From Eremophila alpestris peregrina (taxonomy: Eukaryota; Chordata; Aves; Passeriformes; Alaudidae), in NCBI GenBank assembly GCA_009792885.1, contig WMCF01000003.1, positions 17,446,297-17,510,296 of the forward strand: a DNA stretch of 64,000 bases. Direction: 5' to 3'. Made by a program: the position numbers and the translations under genes. This document shows, one piece after another, positions 41,301 through 56,350 of the stretch (position 1 is the stretch's first letter; each line of letters starts with the position of its first letter). Below the pieces are notes generated by a model. The model did not search any database and had not been told where the DNA came from. It saw only the letters and a list, made by a program, of their open reading frames with translations.

Positions 41301-44300
41301 GAATGGTGCTGATCTGAAGGCACAAGAACTGGAAACCATACCCAGGGAAAAACTTCCTCTTAAGCTCTGCCTGCTTTGAGCAAGCATGCCACATGCAGAA
41401 AGAAGAAGGAAATATTGTTTCATCTTCTCCATATGAAAATGTGCCTTTCTAGGATAAGATCTGTCCTTTCAAGTTTTCTACAAATTTTAAGCTTTCCCAC
41501 TTGAAGAATAATGGAAAAACAGGTTTGACAAGAAGAAAATTAATTTTATTCATTATCAAGTTTTACAAAATAAATAGAAAAAACCCCTTTAAATATCAAT
41601 TATAAAAAGACTGACTTCATCCAGACTAGTTCAGAATCAAAAGCTGCTCTCCAAAAGCCTCACACTGTCTTTCCACTAATATGAATTCTCACTTTGAACT
41701 CTCAGCATTTTTCCCACTTCAACTTCTGTTTAACTCTTCACTTTGAAGCAAACCTGTTCATATTTATAGCAAAGAGCTTCTTCTTAGGGAAGCTGCATCA
41801 GAACAGTGGCAAAGTCAGAATCTGAAATAACTGCTAGTTAGAATTAAATCACAAAACTAACTAGACTGAAGGTAACTCACCAAAGACAATTCATTCTCAC
41901 TATATAATTTAAGAAAATCAAATGGGTTACATAAGTAATCATTTCAGCAGGGAGGATGTCCAGATAATAACTTGGATTATCAATCACCTTCATTACCCTA
42001 ACATCTCCTTTGTATTAAATAATGCTCAAAGGCATCCATAATTTATAGCTTTCCTCAGGCTCAGACTTCTCTGCAGCTCTCTTCTTAAGCTGTATCTGTA
42101 TGATTATCTCCACACCTAAGCACAGGTCTCACACTTCATTTCACCCAGGCCACTCTGACACCTGTCAGCAGCACACCAGTGCCCATGTACAAGCTATTTC
42201 AGAGATGAAAGCATCAAGGAAGTAAAAAAAAGAAAATATTAAAAAATAAAAAAGTTCAGAAAAAACATGCAAGAGTTACTTGCCAAATTCAGAAGGCATT
42301 TTGATCTTGGGCCCCAGCAGAACAAGGACAAAATACCTGATTCTGCTTTGCTTAGCATAGATAAGCCTCTGATTTTAAAAATCTGAATGCCTGCCCATAC
42401 ATAGAGATTAATTACTAGAATAATTGGTAAAGGTTCTCTCTAAGTATAGAACACCCATTTTTGAAGACACTGTAATAAAAATAACCCTTCATTTCTTTAG
42501 GCATAAGAGTTGTCCAACACACACACAGAGCTTATTAAATCAGCTTTAGAATATTAACACACAGGAGACCTGACAACTCTATTTGGCAAAAGGAGTCAAA
42601 TCACAGCTGTGCCCCAGCAAGTGAGTTGTCAATTCAGTGTCACACACCAGAATGAAGGGGGGGAGGGAGAAAAGTACACACTCATTTCTCACAATTGACC
42701 ATTCTTACTACAATTTATGCACAGCTAACATCCCATCAGTGAATTACAAATACTATCAAATTTAAAGGCTTTTAAAACAAAGAACAGGAACAGATTACAG
42801 TGTCTAAATGCAGAAGCACCCAGGCTTTATAACAGCACACACAGTTCTGCATCCACAATAAGATGGAACTGACAACAGTTATGTTGGGAATTTTGGGGCA
42901 AAATAATTTTATTAAAATCAAACCATACATAATCCCATTAAGATTTTGCTAGATCAGATGTCCACATCACAGAATTAAAACTGGGAAGCAACATGTTTCA
43001 AACCCTGCTATTTTACTGCCTTTTTAAAGTCAGACCTGCACACAGAAAAGTTCAATCACCATTCTTTATAGAAACAGGAGAATTTAGACCAACAGAGTCA
43101 GAAAATTCCATAGAAATGATAAGGATAGAGTACTAAAGTATAGCTGAATAAATACAGCATACATCTTTACCAGGAAAGCCAATGAAAGTGTACTTAATAT
43201 TCAGTTTCTTCTCTCAGCTTATATGGAACATGCAATTTTACTTCAAAATAACTTTTAAAAACAGTGATTACTTGGCATTTAACATCATGGAGTATTACAG
43301 AAAGGTTGGCTGGAGCAGACTGAAATTAAACACTTCCTTCTACTCAAATAAAGTTTCCTGAGCCTATAATCATGCAGCATTTTGTTCATGGCTAAACTTC
43401 TTCAGCTCTTCCATAAATACAAGGTGTTTACCTCCTTAATAACTGGTCAATGTTGATGAATTTTCCAACTTAATTAAACTCACTTCCACTTCAGGTTTCC
43501 TTTAGAAAGGCTATTCAGAGTTAACATTTTTTTTCCAAAAACTCTGTATCCTTGGCAGACTTCGGGGAATAACAGTCTGACAATCAGCTACAGTGTTCCC
43601 AGTCCAGATGTGGGTACCTGGTACTGCTACAGCCTTTTACTAACAAAGTAAGTTAATGTTCATAGGTGCTGACTTGATGCTTCACTTACACAGAACACAG
43701 TAACAGAGTCACCATGTCACAGTTACCACCAGTAACACCTTAGATACAGTGCAATGATGGCTCTACATCTTTAACAAGTGAAAGATGGAATTCTACAGAT
43801 TGTACTGAACAACTGAGGCAAGTGGCTGCACCTGCACTCCCTGCTGCCTCAGGGTTTCAAGGGAACAAATACAACACAGCCTTTCTGAAAGCAAGAGCTG
43901 ATTAAATGAAGACATTTGGGAAACTAACATATAAATGCTTATTTCCATCAGAGCATCAGTCTCCAAAAATCAATGCTTACAGCTCTCTGTAAGAGGTGAA
44001 ATAAACACGGTTTTTTAGGTAGACTACCCAGACAAAAGCTGCTTCTTCCTTCCCCTGAGAGGCAGAAAGAACAGTCAGTAAGGGGGTGAGATGAAAACAC
44101 ATGTTAAGGGACCACAAGTAATAACCTCCTTCCTCTCACAGCCCAAACTTTGCCATTGCTCAAGGTTCTGTGTAAGTCAAATTCTCTAATGGACCTGCTC
44201 TTATGCAAGCCCAGCACTTGTTCCCTCTCACCAGCCTCTGCAGTTCACCCCTCCCCACATAACAGCAACCCACTGCCATTTGACCAAGCAGCCCTCGTTT

Positions 44301-44481
44301 AAAGCAAGAACACATACACCAAGAATGTTACAGCCACACACTAAAGTGGGGAGAAAGAAGTCCCCAAAGTCAGCCACCACTGCTTCCACCATTCCCACTT
44401 GCTTGAGAAGGGGCCCTCACAACTGGGCTAGAAGACTATGCTTGCCCTTGGCCCAACTCTAGTCCAGTGCATTCTTTAATC

Positions 44482-44500
44482 TTTTTTTTTTTTTTTTTTT
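44482..44500 (+). repeat. poly-T run (19)
   Basis: Uninterrupted T19, the longest homopolymer in the intron. The sequence to its right was checked for a - strand retrocopy; none was recognised. Confidence 0.95.
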
Positions 44501-47500
44501 GAATGAGAAACACCTTCAAAGTGATGCCATGAAACACTTTTCCCTCAAAAAAAGTTGAAACACTGCACTTTTTCAAGGGTAGCTCCTTTTTTGTTTACTA
44601 CTTTGCACAACCTGCCCTCTCAAAACAGACCAACAACTTCCTTTGCTCAAAAATCATCAGCACGCCACTTGCAGATGGAGACTGAACTAGGTTAAATTAT
44701 CTGTATATTATTTTCTCTATTCCCTGTACTGGAGAACTTAAATTATGACTCACTCACATTTAAAACCAATTGGCAGGAGGTGGCTATACCAACCCAGCCA
44801 CCCAGCACTCCCCCTAGTTCCTGTTCTTCCTTAGGCAGCATTTGCCAGACCACTTGGAGACAATCCAGCTCACCACAGCAGCAAAAAATACCTTCTGCTG
44901 GTTTCATTGAATGATTATGGTTTATGAGAATGTCAAATACAAAAGGCACAGCAGAGGTACACAGTGGACAGTGAGAACAGTTCTTCAGTGGCAGCACTGG
45001 GTTAAGAATTCCTGAGATATCCTGGGCTATCCTTAGACATCCCCACCAGCGTCATTGCCAGGATCAAGCCACTTGGTAGGGAACAGGACCTGCTGGGGAA
45101 ATACATTTTTGAGCTAACAGCTCATACCCTTCTCTGTTTCTCTAAATGTCATAACCCTGTCTAGAGGCACATCTATCAGACATATGTTAGAAGGAATAAC
45201 CCATTAACCACAGAAATGTTCTAAACTTCCAAAGAAGCTTACAACTATAAATCCCAAGGGTTATGAGAGAGAAAATAAGAGGACTTGAGTCTAGACTCTG
45301 TGTCTGATTTTCTACACTGAGCAGTAAATACCCTTTCATTTCAATGAGATTCTTCCATTCCTAACTTTCCACCATACACAGAACTAAAACATGATTCACT
45401 CAGGGTTTGGCATGCCAAGAACCTAAACATTAATACTGAAAAAATTTAAGTCCTCTGGACCTAACCACAAATAATCCATCACTGAATACATCAGTAGAAC
45501 AAGATAAAAATTAAGCCAGATCTCACAAGTCTGCCTTTCACTAATAGAACCTGCATCTTTTGCCTTGAAGTTTCTATGGAAAGTGATTAAGGAGAATTAA
45601 AAAATAATTTTTTTAAAAAATGAAAAGGAAAAAGAAAATAGCAGAGGATCCATGAACCACCTTCCTTCTCAATGAACCTGTGCTGCACATGAACCATTTT
45701 AGTTTGCAAAATTAGAAATGAATTTGCAATTTTCTTCAACATCCTTTATTTCCTGTGTACCACAAGAACCCTATTTTGACCAAGTCCTTCACACTGGATT
45801 TACTTTATTGATTTCACAGAATCACACAGTCTGCTACTGCCCTGCCTCTTCCCCTTTCTGATAATCTGAATTTCTGATATTCAGATGTTCCATTAGGCTC
45901 AGTTAGAAGAAATGTTCTGCTCCTTCCTTTAAGATCACTCCATAGTGATCTAGACTTACCACAGAATAAAGGTGAATTTTAAGCATGTTAAACTACTCTG
46001 ATCACCCTTCAGATGAACTCCAAGTAATATTTCTATACCCAAATAGATGAGTCATAAAAACCTCAAATGGATGTGAAGAACCTCCCTAATTTTGCTCTGG
46101 ATAAGACTGAGAATAATGAAACGTTGCAATCTAAACAGTGATCACCTAACACACTTTCCATGCATGTGAACTTAAATGCTATCAATTCCTATAGGAAATT
46201 ATAATACATATATTGTCACAAATAATATGTATTTCTCTTGGTTAAGTTCTTTAAAAATGTTACTGGGACTAAAGGCCTGTGGGGAGGACATGGGGACACA
46301 ATTTCCTATCTTCAGAAAAATAAAAACAACTTCTAAATGGCATGAAAGAATTAGGATTAAAACCCAGGAACTTCTGTAACCCAGTTACAAATTTAAAACA
46401 GCAGATAATGAAGTCCCCATAGTAAACACAGAATTATGCCATACCTAATTTAATACAGTAATGCAGCTTGCTTTAACACATAAATGAGACTGGTCTCCAT
46501 ACACTCCATACCAGGATTACTAGGGGAACATTACCTGTTAAACAGAATATTGAAGCCAAATAAATACTCGTTACTGACACCTGCCACATCAAACAAACTG
46601 CGTTTGTTTCTAAAAGATGAAAACACTGAATCTGGTGCTTCTGGGAAAAAACCACTAAAAAAATCCCCAAGACCATCCTTGCTACATCCTTAAACTAATC
46701 ACTGTCTTGAATAACTATGAGGTGCCTAAAAGAAGCCATAGCTAAGTATTACCAGAATTCAACACACTCATTGCTTAGATCTCAAGGGCTATTAAGTCCT
46801 GAGTAGGAAGGCTGTTCACAGTTACACATAAACCGCTGCGGAGAGAAGCAATTCCCAGCATATTTCACACCGGTACCATCCCCAACTTTATGAAATTAGA
46901 TTATCCCAAAAATCAGGCCTACAGCTTTAAGGCAGTATTGTTTAGAGCACTGACAGCCATGCATGCCTTATAAATACTGCAACACATGGAAAACCAAGGA
47001 AAGTGCAGTGTAAAACCACAATTTTTAGTCACAAATTGCAGGCATTATCTATGCCCCGAAGTGTTTCTGAAATGACATCCTGGAAGATGGAATTAAGTCT
47101 AATGTAAATTTCAAAATATGACAACTATAGACATTTAACACCTACCAAAGAACAGCAGTCCTCATGCTTTGAGGGTGATAAAATGCAAGACTGGCAGATG
47201 CCAGTCCCTTTCCACTGAAGAAACTGGGACAACTCACAGCAGATTGATCTGGTATCTCTGTACAGAACTAGACCAGATGCAGTGTCATCTCCCATAGATG
47301 AGTCAACACATCATTAGCTATTTCATGATAGCAGCTATTTCAGCTGCAACTGATCAGTTTTTATACATGTGAGGTGGCTCACAGTAAAATGCACATTAGA
47401 AAGCTGAAAGACTGCCTCTGAAAGAGAAAAAGAAGCTCATGCAGCATTCACCTAGACTAAACACAGAAACAGTGAGGTGAACAGTACGCAATCACTTACA

Positions 47501-47585
47501 GTGTAAAAGCCACATAAGACTGAAGTAAGAATGTTTGTAAATTTCTAAATGTAACTGGAGCCAGAGACAATGTGTGAAGCAGAAC

Positions 47586-47601
47586 AAAAAAAAAAAAAAA
47601 A
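47586..47601 (+). repeat. poly-A run (16)
   Basis: Uninterrupted A16. No retrocopy is recognised to its left. Confidence 0.95.
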
Positions 47602-50600
47602 CAGTCCTCTGTAAAAGAAATATTTCCCATTCTTTGTAGAAAGTCTGAAGGAAGGAAGATTTTGGGATAATTCCTTTTTCCCCTAAGGTAACATTAACAT
47701 TGGCAAGATAAACTTTGTCTTCTCAATCACCACATTAACCATTTTAGCATTTACCTACACTGTGCCCACACCAGTCAGTTCCATTTCTCATTTGACCTAA
47801 TGCCATGAAAAATAAAGACATCTATTTAGTTACTCCTCTTTACTTGTGCTCAGATGGCTGCACAGCCTCTGCTTGCAGAAACCCCAACTTCTGGGCCATC
47901 ATGGGAGGGGACAGAACTAATTCAGGCTGTTGGACCATGACGCACAACGTGAGGAGCCAAGGCAGTGAGTAGGACCCAGCTGGTTTAAACAAAATCTTGG
48001 TCTCTGCTAGAAGCAGACAACAAAACAATGTGACCTGGAGATGTCCTGTCACTGATGGGTCTGAGATGTGCTCCCATCTCTGAAACCTGGCTCCTGTAAC
48101 AAGATGAACAGCAGTTCACTGCTCACATCATCGGACCTACACGTGCTTCTCTACTGAAAAAGGACAGAGCCATCATCACTTGTACCACAGAAATCACTTA
48201 TGCATCTGGAAGGAACTCCAGGGAAGAGCTCCTGAATGCATCATCTTCATCTCAGGTGGGATCTTTGGAGGGTGAGGGAGGCAGGTAGGCAGGACCATTT
48301 CCAAAATGCACAACATCACAGTTACATTCGCTGTATGCACCGGATCCATGTCACTTCCTTTCAGCAACAGTACAGCCCCTCTGTTTGTCCTCCCCCACCC
48401 AAAGCTCCAGGGCTAGTGCTTGCAGAAGTGAAAACAGGGGCTGATCCTGCTGAAAACAAATCTGGAAAAAAGGAAATTGTTTATTCAGTTTGAAAAAGGA
48501 ATATACAATCAAACAGTCCTGGGATGTTGAACTGCAATTCAGAAGTGCAAGAAGTTTAGCTGTCATGACTGGAGATAAGTCATGATCCAGCATCTCAGAA
48601 AACTCCAGGACACATCACATTCCAAAAAAGTTTCTTACCTCTGAATACATGATTCATTTTTATGAATTTTTTTGCCCAAAATGCAGGAGATGAAAGAGAG
48701 CAATACACTATCAAATCAACCAAATTCCTGCAAGTGAGAGAAAATATGCAACAGGAGAAGGTAAGCCATTTCATGGAAAACTTTTTTTTTTTGCCACACC
48801 AAGTTATGATACTCATTTATAGCAAAACACTGCAGTACATTATTAAGAAATTAAAGAAGAAAATTGAGCAAAAAGGAAATCAAGACAGAATCAGAAATAT
48901 TTTCATCTTGGATTTCCTAAAAAAATTATTATTGTAATACTCTCTATCTTTCCTAGAAGTTCCAAAATAAGAATAAAATTTCCACAGTTCACACAATCTC
49001 AGTGGTTCTGGTGTATCTGTATTCCTACCTCAGTGCTGCCTGCCCCAGAAGAAAGGAAAAACTATGTCTACAGTACTAGACATAGACTATGCCTATAGAA
49101 TAACAGTAGTTAAATTAGTATATGGTAGAGTGGATCTTTTTTTTTTTTCTCTGCTTGAATGATAAATATTCTTTACACTATAATTTTCTGTATTGGGTCC
49201 TCATCTTTAAGTCAACAAATACTGTGGGCAGACAAACCACATTGCCTTTTCTAGTCACAGTTATGTTCTGGTCTGTGCATGGACAAGATGCAGATCACTG
49301 TGGATATGACTGACTACTTTGAGAACCAACTCTAACAGGCAAAATAAATTATGCTCTAAGCAAGAGTTAACTGTGCAGAGAATAACTTACTGCAACTGAA
49401 AATAAAATTTAAGTATGGGACCGTATCTGAAATGTGAGATAAGGGACATGAATCTATATTATGTCATACAGGTCAATAAAGGTCACACCCAAGAAACAAA
49501 TTCTCTGCTTCTAAGAACAAGGAAAACTTTCAGATAGTACTAAGCATATACCTCTTTAAAGGGATGTACCCTACTCCACCTGACAGCAAAGAAATATTCA
49601 TGTATTTTGGCTGTTAAGAGTTTGGGCCAAGCAAATCTTACAATGATAAACAATCCACATTGAATATTAGCATGATGCACCTATCCATAAAACATGCAGA
49701 GAGTCTGACAAAGCATTCAGAGACTGTCTTCCTATTTGCCAGCTGTACACAGCAAATCCAAGCTTAGATTTTATACATGAAGTCAGCTACAAAAAGGTTG
49801 TTAAAAACACAACTATTTTACAGACACTTTCAGAAAATATCCTACCAAAAACATACAGGTCAATTGAATTGCAGTCCTTCATGCCCTTGCAGGAGGCTGG
49901 CTTTCTGCTACCAAGCTAAGAGAACACACTGGAGTGCCCAGCTGCTCAAAGACTGAGGGGCTTTTTAACTGGCTGCTTACTCCACATAGGAAAAATCCAT
50001 GCACAGCACAGCTGAGAGGCACTTTAAACTAGCAAATGGCCTCTGACAAATTCATGTCATTTAAAAGAAGAGGACGCAATCCTCATGTGTAAATAAATAT
50101 ACATACATGTGTCACGACACTCATTCATAGCTACCCTGTGCAAACCCAGTTAAAGAAAGAGTACATCAGATAGAAGATGCTTCTCACACAGACACTGAAA
50201 CCTACACAGAAATACCAAACTTCATTGGCACAAGCAAAATTGGACATCAATATTAAACTCTGATAATGTCCATGGTCTGTTAATATGAGAGCACGCAAAC
50301 AATCCTAACTATCAAGTAGCTTACCAATAATTCTGGGGGAGAGAAAGGAAAGACACCCCAAAAAGCCACTCTATCAGTAGCTATGTGCTAAAATACAAAA
50401 AGCAAAACCAACACCACAGCCACTGAATCCTGTAAAGTCTGGTTTATGTAAAACCTTAGACAATCTAATTCTCACGCTCACACTTTCAGCCTGGGTTAGG
50501 GAATTTGACGCACAGGTGATGCACATTTCAACCTGAAATGCAATGACTCAACATAAATGCAGACTCTGCACTGATCAGAACTACAAGGAAGAACTTGCAC

Positions 50601-53337
50601 AGGAACCCCAGCCCAGCCCAAAGCACTAAACCTTGACTACTACCACACTAATGATGGGTAAATTCTTTCTCAGACTTTTTAGACCAGATCAAGCCTCACA
50701 GGCTTTTTGGAAACAGTGTCACATCTCATTCTTTTAAATCAAAAACAGTCAGCAGAAATACCATGTTAAGCAGACTCTGACAATAAAATGGCCAGTCTTA
50801 AAAAAACAGTATATGCTAAAGGCATAGTAGTAAAGCACAGGAAAAGACTGGAAAATTCATCTGACCCACTGCTGATACATGAGGCAGCCACAACCCTCAA
50901 AGCACAATCTATAAAGCTCTGTAGTCCTGCAGTTACAGCCACCTGTACAAATCAAATTAATAACTACTGTCTTTTTGTAACAAAAAGTACCCACTGCTTT
51001 TTTTCCCCCACAGAATTTAGGTTATTAATTTGAGTAAGAAACAAATACTAGAGAAAAAAAGCCCCCAGCAATTAAGTTTCATGGGACTGTGGTATTCAGC
51101 TCCTTGCTTCATGTAAACTGGTCTAGTGCTACTGAGTTCCAGAAAAAAACACTCAAGAACAAAATTAGAAGTTTGCTGTTAAACACATTTGGAAGGCAGG
51201 AACACACTTGCTTTTCCCTTATACTGTGGGAAAATATAAATCCAACACTTTTATCATTAGTTACTAAACAAAAGCTAGACCCAGCCTATGTTAATTGTGA
51301 ACCAAGTTTCTATTTGTGTCATTCCTCCATATGGGGAACAAATTCCCTCACATGTCTCCACAGTTTTTTACTACAGCAGTTGATGAATTAATGGCTTTTT
51401 AAAGACGACTATCCTCACTCAAAATCTTAAGGCAACACACAAAGACACCAGCTAACTAAAGATCCAAGCATTTACGACCCACTCAGCACAAGGCACACTG
51501 AATAACGAGGAGAGTTTGGAACTCATACACTCAGTGGTGCTCATCAGCAAACTGCACAGCCTTGGAAATGCCAAGGTATCTCCAGTCCTGGTGGATTACA
51601 GAAATAAGCTGCTTTAACATTCTGAAATCAGTCCGCTGCTGAGAGTGGAGCCTCAACAGAGTCTTGAATTGCATTAGTGAAGTTTAAACAACATTCAAAG
51701 TAGAAGGAAAGAGAGATCATTGATGTTTGGAGTTTTTGACCCAGAAAAATAAACTGATTAAGAGTGGTAACATCCAAATTTAGAACAGCTAGCATGCAGT
51801 AAGAGTGGTTCTGGCCAAGTACGTGTTTTTTCTTAGTCTCAGTAACACTTGTAGCTCTTAGATCAGTGAAGAAGCCCAGGCCAATGACCAACTACACACC
51901 TACCAAAAGCAGTTCTGAAGAGTAAACTCTCAAGGTATACCTACAGTACTGCTTATAATCCAGTTCACCAGGAAGTTCCAGTTTGTTGTTTCCCAGAAAA
52001 AGAAAGGTAATCAGAAAAAGATTCCAAATAGTTTGGTCCAAGTCTTACTACGCTGTACTTGAAAAATGGCTTCACTTAGAAGGGTAACAACGTTGGTTCT
52101 GGCTTCAGTATCAAAACCCACCAGAAAAAAATCTCAGAAATCCCACAGATTCAGCACTCGAAGAAGCCAAGAGCCTGTTGCAGATCCCCAGACTCTGAAA
52201 TTAATAGTTTCACATTTTCCTCAAGAGCACCTTTACATTTTGGCATACATATTCCTTTCAAGCAATTTCCCACATGCAAATGAATTTGTCTTGACACACT
52301 TTCAGTCCCAACTCTGCAGAAACAGAAGTTACCCAACAGTAACATCTTTAAGCCATCACATCTGGTAATTACTACTACAGAACACCAGGACTCCACAAAG
52401 AATTACTATGTAAGACATAAGCCAAACAAAGCAATTCACATTTTCAGAGCTATCCCCTAACCACATGCTTCAAAGGAGTCTGGATGAATGTCTAACTGCA
52501 GCTACATACGACATGATGCCATTTATACATCCAAACTGGTGTCTGCCAGTTACAAGTCTTGGTCAATAAAAATGAAGGAGAACAAAAAACAAGAAAAAAG
52601 GAAAAACAACAACAAAAACCACATCCTGCACAATGGAACAGAAGAGTCTTCCTGATCTTGCTTATTATTAAAATTTTGTCCTTTCTGATGCAACATCTGC
52701 TTTTACTATACACCATAAAGAACATGAGTTCAAAATGAGCATTTGATGGATCCCACGCCTAGGATGAGAACAAATCCTCTTCCAGACACAGCTGTGTCAG
52801 TCTGAGGTTACTGCGCTGAGCACATCCCCAGTTCCGCATCCTCAGCTCATTACTGTTACCACCCACATCAACATGCCAGCTGAGAGAAATGTGAGAACAC
52901 TCTCCAATTTATTGTGATTTTTACCTGCCAAGCCAGCTTGAAACAGTTTGCTATAGGTGCTTGATAACCCAGGTCATGCTGATGGAAATGTATGGTTCCA
53001 GAAAAGCTCAAAGAAATTACAGCCAGAGCTACTATGGCCCCATCTCCAATCCCACTTCCACTGAAGTCCCATTTCCATCCCCTGACCTGGACGATCAGCC
53101 AGTTCAGACACAGGATCCAGCCAAAATTCAACAAAACAAACAAAAAAAGCAATTAACTACTAGCCTTATTAACTCCCTGACTTAACTTGCAGCCACAAAG
53201 GCTTCCTTGCCAGCAGCCAAAGATGCACAGTCAAGAAGGAGACACAACCACCACAGCTTCAGTTGAAGCTGCCAACAGTCTATTGACAAGCTTCGGCAAA
53301 ACTAAAATTGAGCTGCTTTAGCAAAGAGCGGTCACAG

Positions 53338-53355
53338 CCTCCTCCTCCTCCTCCT
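53338..53355 (+). repeat. (CCT)6 microsatellite
   Basis: Six perfect CCT units; on the - strand this is a purine-only (AGG)6 tract. Confidence 0.95.
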
Positions 53356-56155
53356 ATGCAAGCAATAACATTTGCATAGCCATGAAGCAGTTCAAGCAGT
53401 TGATCCAACTGAAGCTTAACATTTTTCTGTACAACCATTTTCAGCTGGATCAGCAAAGGAAGACTAACAGGGAAAACAGATCCTTTTGGTGAAAGCATCG
53501 GCAGAAAAATCAAAGCTGCTCCAGTGGTAATGCAATAATATGACTGTAGAGGACATGTTAAGTCTTAGCTTGATTGAATTTATGCTTGGTATTCTGCAGA
53601 AAAAGAAAGGCAATGTGCTCCAATCTCACTTGTTAATATTGTGAGATCAACTGAGAGCAAACAAGAAATCTGTAATTTTAATATATGTTCACTGATCAAA
53701 GCAAACTCCAAGAACAAGACTAAGGACAAGATTTCACATTAGTTTAAATCAACCAGCTTGATAAGCTGGCAAAACAAATAAAAATATAGGTAAACTTTGA
53801 CCCCTGCCCTAAAGAAAAGAACACAGTCAGCAGTGTCAGACAAGTAGACGGGTGCAGTAAGTACGATACAACTCCAAAGTCATCAATTAGACCAGCTTAG
53901 GCTGCCAATCTTATCTGATAGATTCCGAAAAACATCTTTTCTAGAGTATAAAAGATTCATCTTCTATAGCATTAGAGCAATTCATTTTTTTCCCATGTTA
54001 TGCAGCTCCATCAATATTAGTAGTGGAATAAAACCAGCTACAGGCTGAATTCAAGAATCCTGCACAGTGCTGCAAAAGGCTCTCACAAACACATAATAAA
54101 AAAATCTACTACAATATGTTTTTCCCAACAGCTTCTATTCCTGGGGAAGGAAGCACTTTCGCAAATACTTTCACTCCCATTTCAGAAAGTTTTTATCCCA
54201 TCATATCCATTATGGTAGGAAAGAAAATTACTTACAGATCATTCCGATAGCAAGCAGCTCTATCAAACTACAAAATGTAAGACTTCGAAGTCTGGCAAGT
54301 TTAAAGAGCCCAGTGTGGCTTATTGGTTTGGGTTTTTTTTTCTTCCCAAATGCATAATGCTGTCAAGCTACTAACACAAAAACAGAAGGTTTCACAACAC
54401 TAGGTTGAGAAGATAAACAAACTTGTCTACTCTGTCTAGTTTACATGCGCCTTCAGTTTCCACACATTTAAGCTAAATAATAAATGCAGGAAAGTAATTC
54501 CCAGGATGAAAAATAAATTTTCTGCTAGTAAGGATTTAAATGGCTGATTTGAATTGCATTTCACATGTATACTTCAGGAAAAAATAATCTTTTATGTGTT
54601 ATGCTTAGAGTTCTATTTTATGAATTTTCACCGAGACTTAAAATCAACACTATATGCAATTACAGATTAAAAAGCTTTTACTGTAGGATAACTCAGGGTA
54701 CCAAGACTCTTCGAATCACAGGCAAGGATGAACACATCTGAAATTCATTGTTTTGGACTTCGTTCACATTCTTATTTCTTCTGTAAGACTTTTGCTAGGG
54801 GAAAAAAACAGCACTTCCACAGACAATTGCCAAGAGATGAAGAAATGGAAAACACTCACTGATGAACAGAAAAACAACCTCTTTCTCTATGGTAACTATT
54901 ATACATAATCATAAAGACCATTTTAGCAGTAACCATAGATCAATAAGTCAAATAGAACTGAGTCAGAAATCCATTTAAATATTTACATTTTTTGTTACCA
55001 GTCATACCTAGAGTATTACTGTAGCCAAAGAGAATGACTGTGCCTTCCATTTTACTCACTCTCCTCGTTCAGGAGCCTATCTCGAGATGCAGAATCATCA
55101 AAAATACAAAACGAGAGCAAAACAAAATCCCTTAAATGGTACAAATATACATTGTTGACAGCTATAAGCTTCTCCAACTCCAGACAGCTGAATTAGGAAA
55201 TATTGACGACAACACAAAAACACAGCAGCACACAGAAAACCTCTCTTATAATTTCAGAAACCACGAATGAGCAGGTTATATAAATCTACTGGACCGAAGG
55301 AGTTGTAGATCAAAACTGCTGCAAGACATTAATTCTACTGTGAGGGATACATCATTTCATTCTTGAAGACTGTTCATCTCCATGAGCGCAATAAAAGGAG
55401 CTAAGGGCATTCCGAACGGGAGCTGCATTTTAACCCTTCGTGACGGACCGAGCACGGAGCGGGGCGATGCTCCCCGGGCCCGCCGCAGCCCCCGCCCCGC
55501 ACGCTGTTGCTCATCCATCCCTCTTGCGCCCGCAGGACGGGCCGAACCCGGCCGGCTGTTCCTTTGTGCAGCCTGGCGAGCTGCCGCACACGCACTGAGG
55601 CACCGGCCAAGCCACGAACCGGGTGAAAAGAGACGAACCCCGCAGCTCACGGAGGCCCTTTCCCCTACAACTCCCGCTGCCAGACTGGGTCGTCAGCACC
55701 ATCGCCCAAATGCCTCGTCCCGGCGCCTCCCGAACTTCACAGCGCCCCAGCCCCAGCTGAGAAGGGCAGCAGGTTTCGGGGAAGCCCCTGCTTCCCGGAG
55801 CCCCCACTCGCTCCCACGGCCACGCAGGGGCGGCAAGCGATACAAAGCGCCCGGGAGCGGCCGCGCCGGAGGGACCCTCTGACGGAAACCTGGCCGGGAT
55901 TCAAGGCCTAGGAGAGACCACAGGCACAGGAGGCAGCCCCGGGAGAACCCCAAGAAGCGGCGCCGCCCCGGGCGTCGCTCCCTCGGGCCAGGGGCTCGGC
56001 GCTCCCCGCAGGGCCCTTCGGTGCCGCGGCCGCCCCCCGCAGGCTCCACCTGCGCCGGGCCCCCGCTCCACCGCACCCCGGCGATCGCGCCCCACCCCAC
56101 CGCCCCCCGCCGGGGCGGGGACCGGAGGGCGCCCCCACATCGCCCCCCGCCTCCG

Positions 56156-56165
56156 CACTCACTTT
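56156..56165 (-). other. alternative exon-1 splice donor
   Basis: On the - strand AAA followed by GTGAGTG is a second strong 5' splice site, with the last exon base at 56163. It lies 188 bases downstream of the first donor in the direction of transcription. It could extend exon 1 or end an alternative first exon. Confidence 0.4.
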
Positions 56166-56350
56166 CCCGGGGTACCCCTGCCCCCCCTCATCCCCTCCGG
56201 CCCCTCAGGCTTCCCCCGCCTCCGGTGCCCCCCCCCGCAGCCGGACCCACCCGCGCCCCGCGGGGTTTGGCACGGCCCCGTCGCGCCCGCCCGCGGCTCC
56301 GGCCGCCGCGCCGAAGGCCCTTCCCTGCATCGCGGCCCGGCCGTGCTCAC

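Larger units (their letters stand above)
34484..55429. other. intronic sequence, no gene seen
   Basis: About 21 kb of AT-rich DNA. It holds the T/G tract, poly-T and poly-A runs and microsatellites listed separately, plus a T12 run at 49137-49148. I looked for coding exons with NUMB-like N-terminal or PTB-domain residues in the listed frames and saw none. A non-coding 5' exon could be hidden here. Confidence 0.65.

Noticed and set aside
44482..44500. Poly-T run as the tail of a - strand processed pseudogene
   Set aside because: Sequence on the right gives no protein-like frame, and no flanking direct repeat is visible.
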